Assembly (NCBI RefSeq): GCF_030363035.1
Contig: NZ_JAUCMN010000003.1
Location: 186,001-250,000, forward strand
Direction: 5' to 3'
Source of the DNA: Curtobacterium caseinilyticum
GTDB taxonomy: Bacteria; Actinomycetota; Actinomycetes; Actinomycetales; Microbacteriaceae
DNA: 64,000 nt
Below the pieces are notes generated by a model. It was not told the DNA's origin, ran no database searches, and saw nothing but the letters and a program-made list of their open reading frames with translations. Every line of letters begins with the position of its first letter. The stretch's first letter is position 1. The translations under genes and the position numbers were made by a program. Shown piece by piece: positions 30,674 to 39,779 of this stretch.

Positions 30674-32155
30674 ATGGTGGCAGAGAACCAGCAGCACGGT
30701 GACGGTGACGGTGGCCAGGCGAACATCGGCGTGATCGGCCTGGCGGTGATGGGGTCGAACCTCGCCCGCAACCTGGCCTCGCGCGAGGGCAACACGGTCG
30801 CGGTGTACAACCGCACCTACGCGAGGACCCAGGAGCTCATGGACGAGCACGGGGACATGGGCTTCATCGCGTCCGAGGACATCGACGGCTTCGTGGCCTC
30901 GCTGTCGAAGCCGCGCACCGCCATCATCATGGTGCAAGCGGGCAAGGGCACGGACGCGGTCATCGGGCAGCTCGCCGAGCGCTTCGAGGAGGGCGACATC
31001 ATCGTCGACGGCGGCAACGCCAACTTCCACGACACGATCCGCCGTGAGCACGACCTGCGGGACAAGGGCCTGAACTTCGTGGGCACGGGCATCTCCGGGG
31101 GCGAGGAGGGCGCGCTCAAGGGCCCGTCGATCATGCCGGGCGGTTCGGACGAGGCCTGGGAGACACTGGGGCCGATCCTGAGGTCCATCGCGGCGGTCGC
31201 CGAGGGCGAGCCGTGCGTCACCCACGTCGGCACGGACGGCGCGGGCCACTTCGTCAAGATGGTGCACAACGGCATCGAGTACGCCGACATGCAGCTCATC
31301 GCCGAGTCGTACGACCTGCTCCGCCGGGTCGGCGGCCACTCGACGGACGACCTGGTGAAGGTGTTCGAGCAGTGGAACGAGGGCGACCTCGAGTCCTACC
31401 TGATCGAGATCACCGGCGAGGTCCTCAAGCAGCAGGACCCGGAGTCCGGCAAGGCCCTGGTCGACGTCATCCGCGACGAGGCGGGGTCGAAGGGCACCGG
31501 AGTGTGGACCGTGCAGAACGCCGTCGGCCTCGGTGTCCCGGTGTCCGGCATCGGCGAGGCGGTGTTCGCCCGGGCCGTGTCGTCGAAGCCGGCGCAGCGC
31601 GCGGCCGTGCGGCAGGCGTTCCCCGACCGTCCCGACGTCGTCGACGTGCCGGACGGCTTCGAGGACGACGTCCGCGCAGCGCTCTACGCGTCGAAGGTCG
31701 TGGCCTACGCGCAGGGCTTCGACCTCATCATCGCGGGAGCGAAGGAGTACGACTGGGACATCTCGCTCGGTGACATGGCGAAGATCTGGCGTGGCGGCTG
31801 CATCATCCGTGCGCAGTTCCTCAACCGCATCGTCGAGGCGTACGACAAGAACCCCGAGCTCGAGTCGCTCCTGGTCGACCCGTACTTCGCCGACGCGGTC
31901 AAGGAGGGCGAGGCGGCCTGGCGGCGCATCGTCGGCATCGCCGCCGCATCGGGCGTCCCCGCTCCGGGCTTCTCGTCGGCGCTGGCGTACTTCGACTCGC
32001 TCGCCTCCGACCGGCTGCCCGCCTCGCTGATCCAGGGGCTGCGCGACTTCTTCGGGGCGCACACCTACCAGCGCGTCGACAAGGACGGCACCTTCCACAC
32101 CCTGTGGTCCGAGGACGACCGGCGCGAGGTCGAGCAGGAGCCGTCGACGCACTGA
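30674..32155 (+). CDS. gnd: 6-phosphogluconate dehydrogenase, decarboxylating
   Basis: Oxidises 6-phosphogluconate to ribulose 5-phosphate, CO2 and a reduced nicotinamide. The coenzyme loop is IGVIGLAVMGSNLARNLA. IIVDGGNANFHDT, FVGTGISGGEEGALKGPSIMPGG and HFVKMVHNGIEYADMQ (catalytic Lys, with Asn and Glu) are all intact. The length of 493 residues is near the usual 470-490. The start is uncertain: AAGGAG lies only 3 nt before the ATG at 30674 but 6 nt before the next codon, GTG 30677; a GTG at 30656 is also in frame. It is the probable consumer of the GntK product. Confidence 0.96.
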   Translation: MVAENQQHGDGDGGQANIGVIGLAVMGSNLARNLASREGNTVAVYNRTYARTQELMDEHGDMGFIASEDIDGFVASLSKPRTAIIMVQAGKGTDAVIGQLAERFEEGDIIVDGGNANFHDTIRREHDLRDKGLNFVGTGISGGEEGALKGPSIMPGGSDEAWETLGPILRSIAAVAEGEPCVTHVGTDGAGHFVKMVHNGIEYADMQLIAESYDLLRRVGGHSTDDLVKVFEQWNEGDLESYLIEITGEVLKQQDPESGKALVDVIRDEAGSKGTGVWTVQNAVGLGVPVSGIGEAVFARAVSSKPAQRAAVRQAFPDRPDVVDVPDGFEDDVRAALYASKVVAYAQGFDLIIAGAKEYDWDISLGDMAKIWRGGCIIRAQFLNRIVEAYDKNPELESLLVDPYFADAVKEGEAAWRRIVGIAAASGVPAPGFSSALAYFDSLASDRLPASLIQGLRDFFGAHTYQRVDKDGTFHTLWSEDDRREVEQEPSTH

Positions 32156-32171
32156 ACCGACGGCTCGAGCA

Positions 32172-32220
32172 CGGCGGGTCCCGCCGGACGGCGGGGCCCG
32201 TCTGACGGCGGGGCCCGTCG
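32172..32220. terminator. GC-rich hairpin and 17-bp tandem repeat between convergent genes
   Basis: A CGGCGG...CCGCCG stem at 32172-32186 is followed by two tandem copies of a 17-nt unit starting GACGGCGGGGCCCGTC (32187 and 32204), each nearly self-complementary. It lies between gnd and the membrane protein gene on the other strand, so it is probably a bidirectional terminator. Confidence 0.5.
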
Positions 32221-32261
32221 TCGTCTGGCCACAGCGCCGGACAGCCGTACCGGGCGCTCCG

Positions 32262-32984
32262 TCAGGCGACGATGCGTTCGCGGGCGAGGTCCGCCACGAG
32301 CCGCTCCAGGCGTGGCCCACGTCCGAGCAGACGTCGGGACCCGGGTGCCGCCCGGACGAAGAACGTCGCGACGGCTGCCGAGTCGTCCGGGCGCACGTAG
32401 TGCATCGCGACGGCGCTCGCGCTCCGCTCCCCGAGCACGTCCTCGATGCCGACGTGCACCATGCGGCTCCACCGGACGACCAGCAGCCGGGTGGCACGCC
32501 GCTCCTCGAGTTCCCACAACGATGCCTCGGTGGCCCCGAAGGCCCAGGTCACACGATCGCCGAGGCTCACATCGGGCCGTGCGGCCTGCACGTCGGCCCG
32601 CAGCTCCGGCGTGGGCGCTGCCGGGACGAGCCAGACCGTCGGGTCGATGCGTCGGATCGCGAGCGCCAGGGCTTCGTCCGCCCGACGCCGTCGGATCGCC
32701 TGCGCACGGACGACCGCGATGACGACCGCCACGACCCCGAGTGTGATCGCGATGAGTTCGGCGACCCCGAGGAAGGTGAGGTCGGTCTGCGGGGCGGTCG
32801 CCACGACGACGACCCTGGTGCCGAGCAGGGCGGTCCACAGGCCGAGGACGGTCCACCGGAGGACGACGACCCGACGGTGTGCCGACCAGGGCGTCCGGGA
32901 CCGGAGCGCCCGCGGTTCCCGCGGCTTCCGCGGCTCCCGCGGCTCCCGGCCACGCCGGGGCTCACGCTGTCGTCGGTCCGTCAC
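32262..32984 (-). CDS. Hypothetical two-helix membrane protein
   Basis: A 240-residue protein of unknown function. A very basic N-terminus with Arg-Glu-Pro repeats (REPREPRKPREPR) precedes two predicted transmembrane helices (VLRWTVLGLWTALLG and LIAITLGVVAVVIAVV). The soluble C-terminal domain (IDPTVWLVPAAPTPELRADVQ...VTWAFGATEASLWELEERRATRLLVVRW) is likely cytoplasmic; the region around MVHVGIEDVLGE may bind a partner. The GTG at 32984 with GGGAG upstream is chosen; in-frame sequence further upstream runs through a 56-bp tandem repeat and is not believed. It is convergent with gnd. Confidence 0.65.
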   Translation of the reverse strand: MTDRRQREPRRGREPREPRKPREPRALRSRTPWSAHRRVVVLRWTVLGLWTALLGTRVVVVATAPQTDLTFLGVAELIAITLGVVAVVIAVVRAQAIRRRRADEALALAIRRIDPTVWLVPAAPTPELRADVQAARPDVSLGDRVTWAFGATEASLWELEERRATRLLVVRWSRMVHVGIEDVLGERSASAVAMHYVRPDDSAAVATFFVRAAPGSRRLLGRGPRLERLVADLARERIVA

Positions 32985-33038
32985 GCTCCCGATCCTCGCA
33001 CGCTCCCGGCGAGCACCGCGCTCCCGGACCGTGAACGG

Positions 33039-33150
33039 CCGACGAACCCGGCACCACGCCGACGAGCACCAGGAGGACCCGCACCGGCCGCCAGCCGACG
33101 AACCCGGCACCACGCCGACGAGCACCGAGAGGGCCCGCACCGGCCGCCAG
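33039..33150. repeat. 56-bp tandem duplication in a divergent intergenic region
   Basis: Two copies (33039-33094 and 33095-33150) that differ at only a few positions, starting CCGACGAACCCGG and ending CGGCCGCCAG, plus the first bases of a third. It lies between the divergent hypothetical membrane protein and the molybdopterin oxidoreductase (gap 32985-33267). The only other site seen there is the -10 box at 33256. Confidence 0.85.
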
Positions 33151-33255
33151 CCGACGGACGTCCACAGGCCCCGGCGCAGCCCGCCGATGCCGTCCACAGG
33201 AGCTGACACCGTCCACAGGGACCCGGCTGTCAGCCCGTCCGCGGTGGCGGCGACC

Positions 33256-33261
33256 TACGCT
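33256..33261 (+). promoter_or_regulatory. -10 box of leaderless oxidoreductase promoter
   Basis: TACGCT, 6 nt before the GTG at 33268. Confidence 0.5.
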
Positions 33262-33267
33262 GCACGG

Positions 33268-34869
33268 GTGAGCACGACATCGACCCCGACCACGGCCCCA
33301 GCACCGGAGGCGACGCCGGTCCGCCGTCCGGCGCTGCTCGCAGCAGCCTGCGGCGTCGTGGCGGTCGTCGCGTTCCTCGCGGTCGCCGAACTCGGCGCGC
33401 TGGTGCTCGGTGGGGCCGGCAGCCCGCTCGTCGCCGTCGGGTCCGCCGTCATCGACCTCGCGCCTCCGGCGGCGAAGGACGTCATGGTCGGGTTGTTCGG
33501 CACCGCGGACAAGGCTGCACTCTTCGTGCTGATGGCCGTCGTCACGGTCGTGGTGAGCGCGGGCGCCGGCGTCCTCGAGCGATCCCGCCCGCCCTTCGGC
33601 GCCCTGGTCTTCGCGGTGGGCGGCGCTCTCGCCCTGTTCGCCGTCACCACGCGGTCGGGCAGCGGCACGTGGGACGGCGCGCCGACCGTGCTCGGGGTCG
33701 CCGGCGCCGTGGTCGTGCTGCGCGTCCTGCTGCGGAAGCTCCGGCGGTGGGAGGCGGCAGCGGCCGTGCCGTCCGCCTCGCCGCGCCCCGCTGCGACGGA
33801 GCGCCGGGCCTTCCTGCTCTGGGGTGCCGCGACGGCCGTGGCCGCGGTCGTCGTCGGCGGTGCTGCGCGGGCGGGGACCGCAGCGGCGCAGGCGGCAGCG
33901 GCTGCGCGACGTGCCGTCCGACTCCCACGGGCTGCGACGCCCGCCGCCGCCGTGCCCGCGGGTGCATCGCTCGACGTCCGCGACCTGACCCCCTACGTCA
34001 CCCCGAACGCCCAGTTCTACCGGATCGACACGGCGCTCCGGGTGCCGTCGATCGACCCTGCTGCATGGACGCTGCGGATCCACGGTGCTGTCGACCACGA
34101 GGTCGAGCTCACCTGGGACGAGCTGCTCGCCCTCCCGCTCCAGGAGCACATGGCGACGCTGAGCTGCGTGTCGAACGAGGTCGGCGGCGACCTGATCGGG
34201 AACGCGCTCTGGCTCGGGTACCCGATCCGCGAGCTCCTCGCCCGCGCCGGTGTGCACGACGATGCCGACATGGTGCTCTCCCGCAGCGTCGACGGGTTCT
34301 CGGCGGGCACACCGCTCGACGTGCTGCAGGACGAGGGCACGGCGGCGCTGCTCGCGGTCGGCATGAACGGCGAACCGCTCCCGCCCGAGCACGGCTTCCC
34401 GGTCCGGATGGTCGTCCCGGGGCTCTTCGGGTACGTCTCCGCGACGAAGTGGGTGACCGAGCTCGAGGTCACCCGGTTCGCCGACGCGCAGGGGTACTGG
34501 ACACCCCGCGGGTGGTCCGAACGGGGCCCGGTGAAGCTCGAGTCGCGGATCGACACCCCACGCGGCGGGGCCTCGCTCACCGCCGGGCAGGAGGTCGCCG
34601 TGGCGGGGGTCGCCTGGCAGCCGCACACCGGGGTGAAGGGCGTGCAGGTCCGGATCGACGGCGGCGCCTGGCAGGACGCCACGCTCGCCGAGTCGGTGTC
34701 GGCCGACACGTGGCGGCAGTGGGTCCACCGGTGGACGCCCGACGCCGGACCGCACCGGCTCGAGGTCCGAGCCACCAGCGCCGACGGACAGGTCCAGACC
34801 AGCGTCCAGCGGCCGCCCGCGCCGAACGGTGCGACGGGCTGGCACACGGTCCAGGTCAGCGCCCGCTGA
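33268..34869 (+). CDS. Membrane-anchored molybdopterin-dependent oxidoreductase (sulfite oxidase family)
   Basis: A 533-residue protein. The N-terminal 230 residues contain four or five transmembrane helices. A TERRAFLLWG motif before the last helix recalls a Tat-type signal. The molybdopterin domain follows from about 240 (TPYVTPNAQFYRIDTAL...WTLRIHGAVDHEVELTWDEL). The molybdenum-ligand Cys is Cys300 in TLSCVSNEVGG. A C-terminal Mo-co dimerisation domain follows (GQEVAVAGVAWQPHTGVKGVQVRIDGGAWQ). The catalytic domain should face outside. The physiological substrate is unknown; true sulfite oxidation is only one possibility for this family. A leaderless GTG start is supported by TACGCT 6 nt upstream. 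Confidence 0.88.
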   Translation: MSTTSTPTTAPAPEATPVRRPALLAAACGVVAVVAFLAVAELGALVLGGAGSPLVAVGSAVIDLAPPAAKDVMVGLFGTADKAALFVLMAVVTVVVSAGAGVLERSRPPFGALVFAVGGALALFAVTTRSGSGTWDGAPTVLGVAGAVVVLRVLLRKLRRWEAAAAVPSASPRPAATERRAFLLWGAATAVAAVVVGGAARAGTAAAQAAAAARRAVRLPRAATPAAAVPAGASLDVRDLTPYVTPNAQFYRIDTALRVPSIDPAAWTLRIHGAVDHEVELTWDELLALPLQEHMATLSCVSNEVGGDLIGNALWLGYPIRELLARAGVHDDADMVLSRSVDGFSAGTPLDVLQDEGTAALLAVGMNGEPLPPEHGFPVRMVVPGLFGYVSATKWVTELEVTRFADAQGYWTPRGWSERGPVKLESRIDTPRGGASLTAGQEVAVAGVAWQPHTGVKGVQVRIDGGAWQDATLAESVSADTWRQWVHRWTPDAGPHRLEVRATSADGQVQTSVQRPPAPNGATGWHTVQVSAR

Positions 34870-34917
34870 GCCGCTCCCGGCGCAGGACGTCACGACGAAC
34901 GGCGGGGACGTCGGTCG

Positions 34918-35709
34918 TCAGGGTCCGCCCGGGGACACCGCGACGAGGCAGGTCCCGTCGACCTCGTCGTCGGACTCCACCGACACCGTGAACCCGGCGT
35001 CGGTGAACACCGCAGCAGAGGCCGCTGCCTGCGCGATGGACACCTCGATGACGACGGCCCCGCCGGGTCGGAGCCACTCCCCCGCGCCGGCCGCCACTCG
35101 CCGGTGCACGTCGAGCCCGTCCGGTCCGCCGTCGAGGGCGATGCGCCGCTCGTGCTCCCGCGCCTCCGCGGGCATCGTCGCGACCGCGTCGGTGGGGACG
35201 TACGGGGCGTTCACCGCGATGACGTCGACGGCCCCGCGGAAGCGGCCCGGCAGCGGTGCGAACAGGTCGCCGAGGACGACGATCCCCCGGTCGCCGATGT
35301 TCTCGGCAGCGACCTCGACGGCGTCGGGGTCGATGTCCGTGGCGACCAGGTCGAGCGCGCCGACCCGCCCGAGCAGCGCGACCGAGATCGCCCCGACGCC
35401 GCAGCAGAGGTCGACGACGCGGTCGTAGCGGTCGAGCCGACGTGCCGCGTGCTCGACCACCACGGTCGTGCGCGCCCGCGGGACGAACACCCCGGGCACG
35501 ACCCGGACGCGGTGCCCGTCGAACGCCGCCCAGCCGAGCACGACCTCGAGCGGCTCGCCCGCCAGACGTCGCTGGACGAGACCGCGCAGCCGCACGGGGT
35601 CGCCGTCGCCGGCCTCGAGGAGCAGGTCGGCCTCGTCCTCGGCGAAGACGCTGCCGGCAGCACGCAGGCGCGCAGCCAGGGCGGCACGCGCCGGATGGAC
35701 GGGAGGCAC
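34918..35709 (-). CDS. PrmC-related putative protein N5-glutamine methyltransferase
   Basis: A 263-residue SAM-dependent methyltransferase. It has an N-terminal helical domain, then the substrate-loop region FDGHRVRVVPGVFVPRARTTVVVE and SAM motif VVDLCCGVGAISVALLG. The usual NPPY catalytic motif reads NAPYVP. The NxPY variant occurs in a PrmC-related subfamily of unknown substrate, distinct from the release-factor enzyme (family knowledge, not checked by search). The start GTG overlaps one arm (GGACGGGAGGCAC at 35697-35709, minus strand) of the hairpin repeat found elsewhere in the window. It follows prs in the same orientation, separated by a tandem repeat. Confidence 0.82.
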   Translation of the reverse strand: MPPVHPARAALAARLRAAGSVFAEDEADLLLEAGDGDPVRLRGLVQRRLAGEPLEVVLGWAAFDGHRVRVVPGVFVPRARTTVVVEHAARRLDRYDRVVDLCCGVGAISVALLGRVGALDLVATDIDPDAVEVAAENIGDRGIVVLGDLFAPLPGRFRGAVDVIAVNAPYVPTDAVATMPAEAREHERRIALDGGPDGLDVHRRVAAGAGEWLRPGGAVVIEVSIAQAAASAAVFTDAGFTVSVESDDEVDGTCLVAVSPGGP

Positions 35710-35737
35710 GCTGTCAGCCCGCCCGACGGCGAACGCT

Positions 35738-35855
35738 CAGCGTACGGCCGGCTCGCACGCCGAGCGCGCGGCCGGCACGGCGGCCCAGCGCACGGCCGGC
35801 ACGCCGGCGCAGCGTGTGGCCGGCCCGCCCCCCGAGCGCGCGGTCGGCTCGACTA
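35738..35855. repeat. 23-25 bp tandem repeat between prs and the PrmC-like gene
   Basis: Five imperfect units built around AGCGCACGGCCGGCACG, beginning near 35738, 35761, 35785, 35810 and 35833. The last unit runs up to the prs stop codon. It fills almost all of the 143-nt gap; no separate terminator was recognised. Confidence 0.8.
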
Positions 35856-36830
35856 CGCAGCACCGTCGAACATCGAGGTCACGGAGCCGTCGTCGAACAC
35901 CTCGTGGATGGCGCGGGCGATGAGCGGTGCGATCGGCAGGACCTCGAGACGGTCCCAGCGCTTGTCCTCGGGCAGCGGCAGCGTGTCGGTGACGACGACG
36001 CGGTCGATGAACTCGCTCTGCAGCAGCTCGGTGGCCGGGTCCGAGAACACGGCGTGGGTCGCCGCGACGACGACACCCGTGGCACCGGCGTTCTTCAGGG
36101 CCTCGGCCGCCTTGGCGATCGTGCGGCCCGTGTCGATCAGGTCGTCCACGAGCAGGCAGACACGGCCGGAGACGTCGCCGACGATCTCGTGCACGGACAC
36201 CTGGTTCGGGACGAGCGGGTCGCGGCGCTTGTGGATGATGGCCAGCGGAGCGCCGAGCTTCTCCGACCAGATGTCGGCGACGCGCACGCGGCCCATGTCG
36301 GGCGACACGACGGTCAGCGTCTCCGGGTCGAGGATCTCCTGGAAGCGCTCGAGGAGCACAGGCATGGCGAACAGGTGGTCGACCGGGCCGTCGAAGAAGC
36401 CCTGGATCTGTGCGGCGTGCAGGTCGACGCTCATGATGCGGTGCGCACCGGCGGCCTTGAACAGGTCGGCGACGAGGCGGGCCGAGATCGGCTCACGCCC
36501 ACGGCCCTTCTTGTCCTGACGCGCGTACGGGTAGAAGGGCGCGACGACGGTGATGCGCTTGGCCGAGGCCCGCTTGAGCGCGTCGACCATGATGAGCTGC
36601 TCCATGAGCCACTCGTTGATCGGCGCGGTGTGGGACTGGATGACGAAGGCGTCGCAGCCGCGCACCGACTCGTCGAAGCGGGCGTAGAGCTCACCGTTCG
36701 CGAAGGTCCGGGCGTCGGTCGGCACCAGGTCGACACCGAGTTCGTCGGCGATCTGCGCCGAGAGTTCCGGGTGCGCCCGACCCGACACGAGGACGAGTCG
36801 TTTCTGGCCCGTGGTCTTGATTCCGGACAA
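35853..36830 (-). CDS. prs: Ribose-phosphate pyrophosphokinase
   Basis: Makes PRPP from ribose 5-phosphate and ATP for nucleotide, His and Trp synthesis. The 325-residue protein contains the ATP loop FANGELYARFDESVRG, the flexible PYARQDKKGRGREPIS loop, the divalent-cation motif VDLHAAQIQGFFDGPVDHL and the PRPP-binding loop VCLLVDDLIDTGRTI. The start appears to be TTG (TTGTCCGGAATC), with AGGGAG about 13 nt upstream; no in-frame ATG or GTG fits. It is 55 nt downstream of glmU on the same strand. Confidence 0.96.
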   Translation of the reverse strand: MSGIKTTGQKRLVLVSGRAHPELSAQIADELGVDLVPTDARTFANGELYARFDESVRGCDAFVIQSHTAPINEWLMEQLIMVDALKRASAKRITVVAPFYPYARQDKKGRGREPISARLVADLFKAAGAHRIMSVDLHAAQIQGFFDGPVDHLFAMPVLLERFQEILDPETLTVVSPDMGRVRVADIWSEKLGAPLAIIHKRRDPLVPNQVSVHEIVGDVSGRVCLLVDDLIDTGRTIAKAAEALKNAGATGVVVAATHAVFSDPATELLQSEFIDRVVVTDTLPLPEDKRWDRLEVLPIAPLIARAIHEVFDDGSVTSMFDGAA

Positions 36831-36885
36831 GTGCGGTGCTCACTCCCTGACCCGCTCGGGGCCTCGTTGTTCGACCCGACCGCCG

Positions 36886-38313
36886 TCAGATCTGTTCGCC
36901 GTGCGCGCGCCGAGCCGCCTCGGCCGCCGGCGAACCGGGTCGGTGTTCCTCGACCCATCCGTCGGTGTTGCGCTGCGGGGCGTAGCTGATCGCCAGCGAC
37001 CCGGCCGGTACGTCCTTGCGGACGGTCGTACCCGCGCCGGTGTACGCCCCGTCCCCAATCCTAACCGGGGCGACGAAGACGTTGTGCGAGCCGGTGCGGA
37101 CGTTCGACCCCACCTCGGTGCGGTGCTTGCGCACGCCGTCGTAGTTCGCGGTGATCGTGTTCGCACCGATGTTCGAGTCCTCGCCGACCTCGGCGTCGCC
37201 GATGTACGACAGGTGCGGCACCTTGCTGCCGCGGCCGATCACCGCGTTCTTCGTCTCGACGAAGGTGCCGATCTTGCCGCGTTCGCCCAGGATCGTGCCC
37301 GGGCGGAGGTAGGCGAACGGCCCGACGGTGGCACCGTCCCCGATCACCGCGAGCGTCGCGTCGACGCGGTTGACGACTGCGCCGGCCCCGACCTCGGTGT
37401 CGCGGAGCGTGGTGTCCGGACCGACGACGGCGCCGGCGGCGATCGCGGTCGCGCCGACGAGCTGGGTGCCGGGCAGGACCTCGGCGTCCGGCTCGATCGT
37501 GACGTCGAGGTCGATCCAGGTCGTCGCCGGGTCCTGGATCGTGACGCCGGCGACCTGGTGGCGGCGGACGATCCGGGCGTTCAGCTCGCGCGCCGCGTCG
37601 GACAGCTGCGCGCGGTCGTTGATGCCGGCGACGAGCCACGGGTCGGTCAGGGTGACCACGTCGACCGTCCCCCCGCGCTCCATCACGAGTGCCGGTACGT
37701 CGGTCACGTACTTCTCGCCCTGGGCGTTCGCGGTGGTGAGCGACGGCAGGACGGCGCGCAGGGGCGTGACGTCGAAGGCGTAGATCCCGGCGTTGTACTC
37801 CGTGATGGTGCGCTGCTCGTCGGTGGCGTCCTTGTGCTCGACGACGCGCACGAAGGCGCCCGACGCGTCACGGACGACCCGGCCGAGGCCCGTCGCGTCG
37901 TCGGCGATCGCGCTGACGAGGGTGACCGCGTTGCCGACGTGGGCGTTCACGAGGGAACGGAGCGACACGGCGTCGAGCAGGGGCACGTCGCCGGAGAGCA
38001 CCACCACGGTGCCGTCGAAGTCGGCGGGCAGCGCCTGCACGGCCACCTCGACCGCACGACCGGTGCCGGGGACGTCGTCCTGGTCGACGACGATCGCCTC
38101 GGGAGCGCGCTCGGCCACCTCGGCGGCGACACGCTCGCGCTCGTGGCGGACGACCACCACGACGTGCTCGGGCTCGATCGCCGCGGCCGTCCGCAGCACG
38201 TGCGCGACGAGGGGCAGGCCGGCGAGGCGGTGCAGCACCTTCGGGGTGGACGACTTCATGCGCGTGCCCTGCCCGGCGGCGAGGACGACGACGGCGATCC
38301 GCTGGTCGGTCAT
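36886..38313 (-). CDS. glmU: Bifunctional GlmU (GlcN-1-P acetyltransferase / GlcNAc-1-P uridylyltransferase)
   Basis: Makes UDP-GlcNAc for peptidoglycan. The 475-residue protein has an N-terminal pyrophosphorylase domain with VVLAAGQGTRMKSSTPKVLH and a GDVPLLD motif. The C-terminal left-handed beta-helix acetyltransferase carries hexapeptide repeats and GRGSKVPHLSYIGDAEVGE, with catalytic-site His and Tyr. The ATG at 38313 gives the normal N-terminus (MTDQRIAVV). It is directly upstream of prs, the conserved actinobacterial glmU-prs pair. Confidence 0.97.
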   Translation of the reverse strand: MTDQRIAVVVLAAGQGTRMKSSTPKVLHRLAGLPLVAHVLRTAAAIEPEHVVVVVRHERERVAAEVAERAPEAIVVDQDDVPGTGRAVEVAVQALPADFDGTVVVLSGDVPLLDAVSLRSLVNAHVGNAVTLVSAIADDATGLGRVVRDASGAFVRVVEHKDATDEQRTITEYNAGIYAFDVTPLRAVLPSLTTANAQGEKYVTDVPALVMERGGTVDVVTLTDPWLVAGINDRAQLSDAARELNARIVRRHQVAGVTIQDPATTWIDLDVTIEPDAEVLPGTQLVGATAIAAGAVVGPDTTLRDTEVGAGAVVNRVDATLAVIGDGATVGPFAYLRPGTILGERGKIGTFVETKNAVIGRGSKVPHLSYIGDAEVGEDSNIGANTITANYDGVRKHRTEVGSNVRTGSHNVFVAPVRIGDGAYTGAGTTVRKDVPAGSLAISYAPQRNTDGWVEEHRPGSPAAEAARRAHGEQI

Positions 38314-38393
38314 GCCCCCATCCTGGCGCATGCGCTCCGACCCGGCACACGGTCGGGACGCCGGAGCGGCGACCGTGCGGTCCACCGCACGGA

Positions 38394-39773
38394 CTACGCG
38401 GTCGCGGGCTCCCGCCGCACGAACGCCATGAGCACGAGCCCCGCGACGAGCACCACGACCACGCCGATGATCCCGAACCGGGTCGACCCGCCGATCGTCA
38501 CCGCGACCCCGAACAGCGCCGGCGCGAGGAACGACGCCGCGCGACCCGTCGTGGCGTACAGGCCGAAGAGCTCGCCCTCCCGGCCCGGCGTCGCGAGCCG
38601 CGACAGGTGGGCGCGCGACGACGACTGCACCGGTCCGACGAACAGCGCGAGGGTCAGTCCGAGCACCCAGAACCCGGCCGTCGCGTCGCCGATGAGGAAC
38701 ACGCCGACCCCGGTCAGCGCGAGCCCGACCAGCGAGACCGTGATGACCGCGCGCGACCCGAAGCGGTCGTCGAGTCGGCCGGAGGCGAAGGTCGCGATCC
38801 CCGCGACCACGTTGGCGGCGATCGCGAAGAGGATGACCTGCGAGGGCGTGAAGCCGAAGACCTGCGCCGCGACGATCCCGCCGAAGGTGAACACCGCACC
38901 GACGCCGTCGCGGAACACCGCGCTCGCGACCAGGAACGACAGGACGTCCCGGCGCTCCCGCCACAGCCGCGCGAGGTGACGGCCGAGGTCGCGGTAGGCG
39001 CCGAGCAGCCCGCCCGTGCGCGACCGGTCCGGCGCCGCCTCGGGCACGGTCACGAACAGCGGGACCGAGCTCACCGCGAGCCAGACGGCGGCGATGCCGA
39101 TCGCGACGCGGACGTCCCACGACCCGGACGCCACGGTCGAGGGCAGGTGCAGGAGCCCGGCCACGCCCTCGGTGCCGAAGTCCTGGATGCAGAGCACGAG
39201 CAGCACGACGAGCAGGACGATGCCGCCGAAGTAGCCGGCCGCCCAGCCGACCGCTGACACCCGTCCGGTCTGGGGCCCGGAGGCCACCTGCCCGAGCATC
39301 GCGTTGTAGCCGACGGTCGCGATCTCGTAGGCGACCGTGCCGATGCCGAGCAGGGCCGCGCCGAGCACGAGGTACGGCTGCTCGGGCGCGACGAACACCA
39401 TCGCGCCGATGGACAGCGCGACGCCGATCGTCGCGATGAGCACCGACCGGCGCCGGTGCCCGGACGAGTCCGCGAGCCGCCCGACCGCCGGCGCGACGAG
39501 GGCGACGACGATGCCGGCCAGGGTCAGGGCGGTCGACACGGTGGCGGCGTTGTGCGCGAGCTCCCGCTCCACGGCCCGCGCCGCCTCCGGCGAGGACCCC
39601 TCGGCGGCGACGAGCTGCGGGTCGACGAAGGCGCGGCTCGCCAGGTAGGTGCTGAACACGAAGGTCGTCACGACGGCGTTGAACGCCGCGGACCCCCAGT
39701 CCCAGAGCGCCCAGGACACGAGTGCCCGTCGGTCGGTGCGCTGCGGCACTGCCGCCGCCGGTGTCGCGGTCAT
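38394..39773 (-). CDS. MFS transporter, UMF1/Atg22-like family
   Basis: A 459-residue membrane protein with twelve predicted helices. Family-like features: WALWDWGSAAFNAVVTTFVFSTYL at the N-terminus, GRLADSSGHRRRSVL in the loop after helix 3, and SRAHLSRLATPGREGELFGLYATTGRAASFL in the second half. UMF1 members are proposed effluxers (the yeast relative exports amino acids from the vacuole), but the bacterial substrate is unknown. The ATG lies 6 nt after TACGGT (39780-39785), so the message is probably leaderless. Its stop is 80 nt upstream of glmU. Confidence 0.88.
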   Translation of the reverse strand: MTATPAAAVPQRTDRRALVSWALWDWGSAAFNAVVTTFVFSTYLASRAFVDPQLVAAEGSSPEAARAVERELAHNAATVSTALTLAGIVVALVAPAVGRLADSSGHRRRSVLIATIGVALSIGAMVFVAPEQPYLVLGAALLGIGTVAYEIATVGYNAMLGQVASGPQTGRVSAVGWAAGYFGGIVLLVVLLVLCIQDFGTEGVAGLLHLPSTVASGSWDVRVAIGIAAVWLAVSSVPLFVTVPEAAPDRSRTGGLLGAYRDLGRHLARLWRERRDVLSFLVASAVFRDGVGAVFTFGGIVAAQVFGFTPSQVILFAIAANVVAGIATFASGRLDDRFGSRAVITVSLVGLALTGVGVFLIGDATAGFWVLGLTLALFVGPVQSSSRAHLSRLATPGREGELFGLYATTGRAASFLAPALFGVAVTIGGSTRFGIIGVVVVLVAGLVLMAFVRREPATA

Positions 39774-39779
39774 GGCCGA

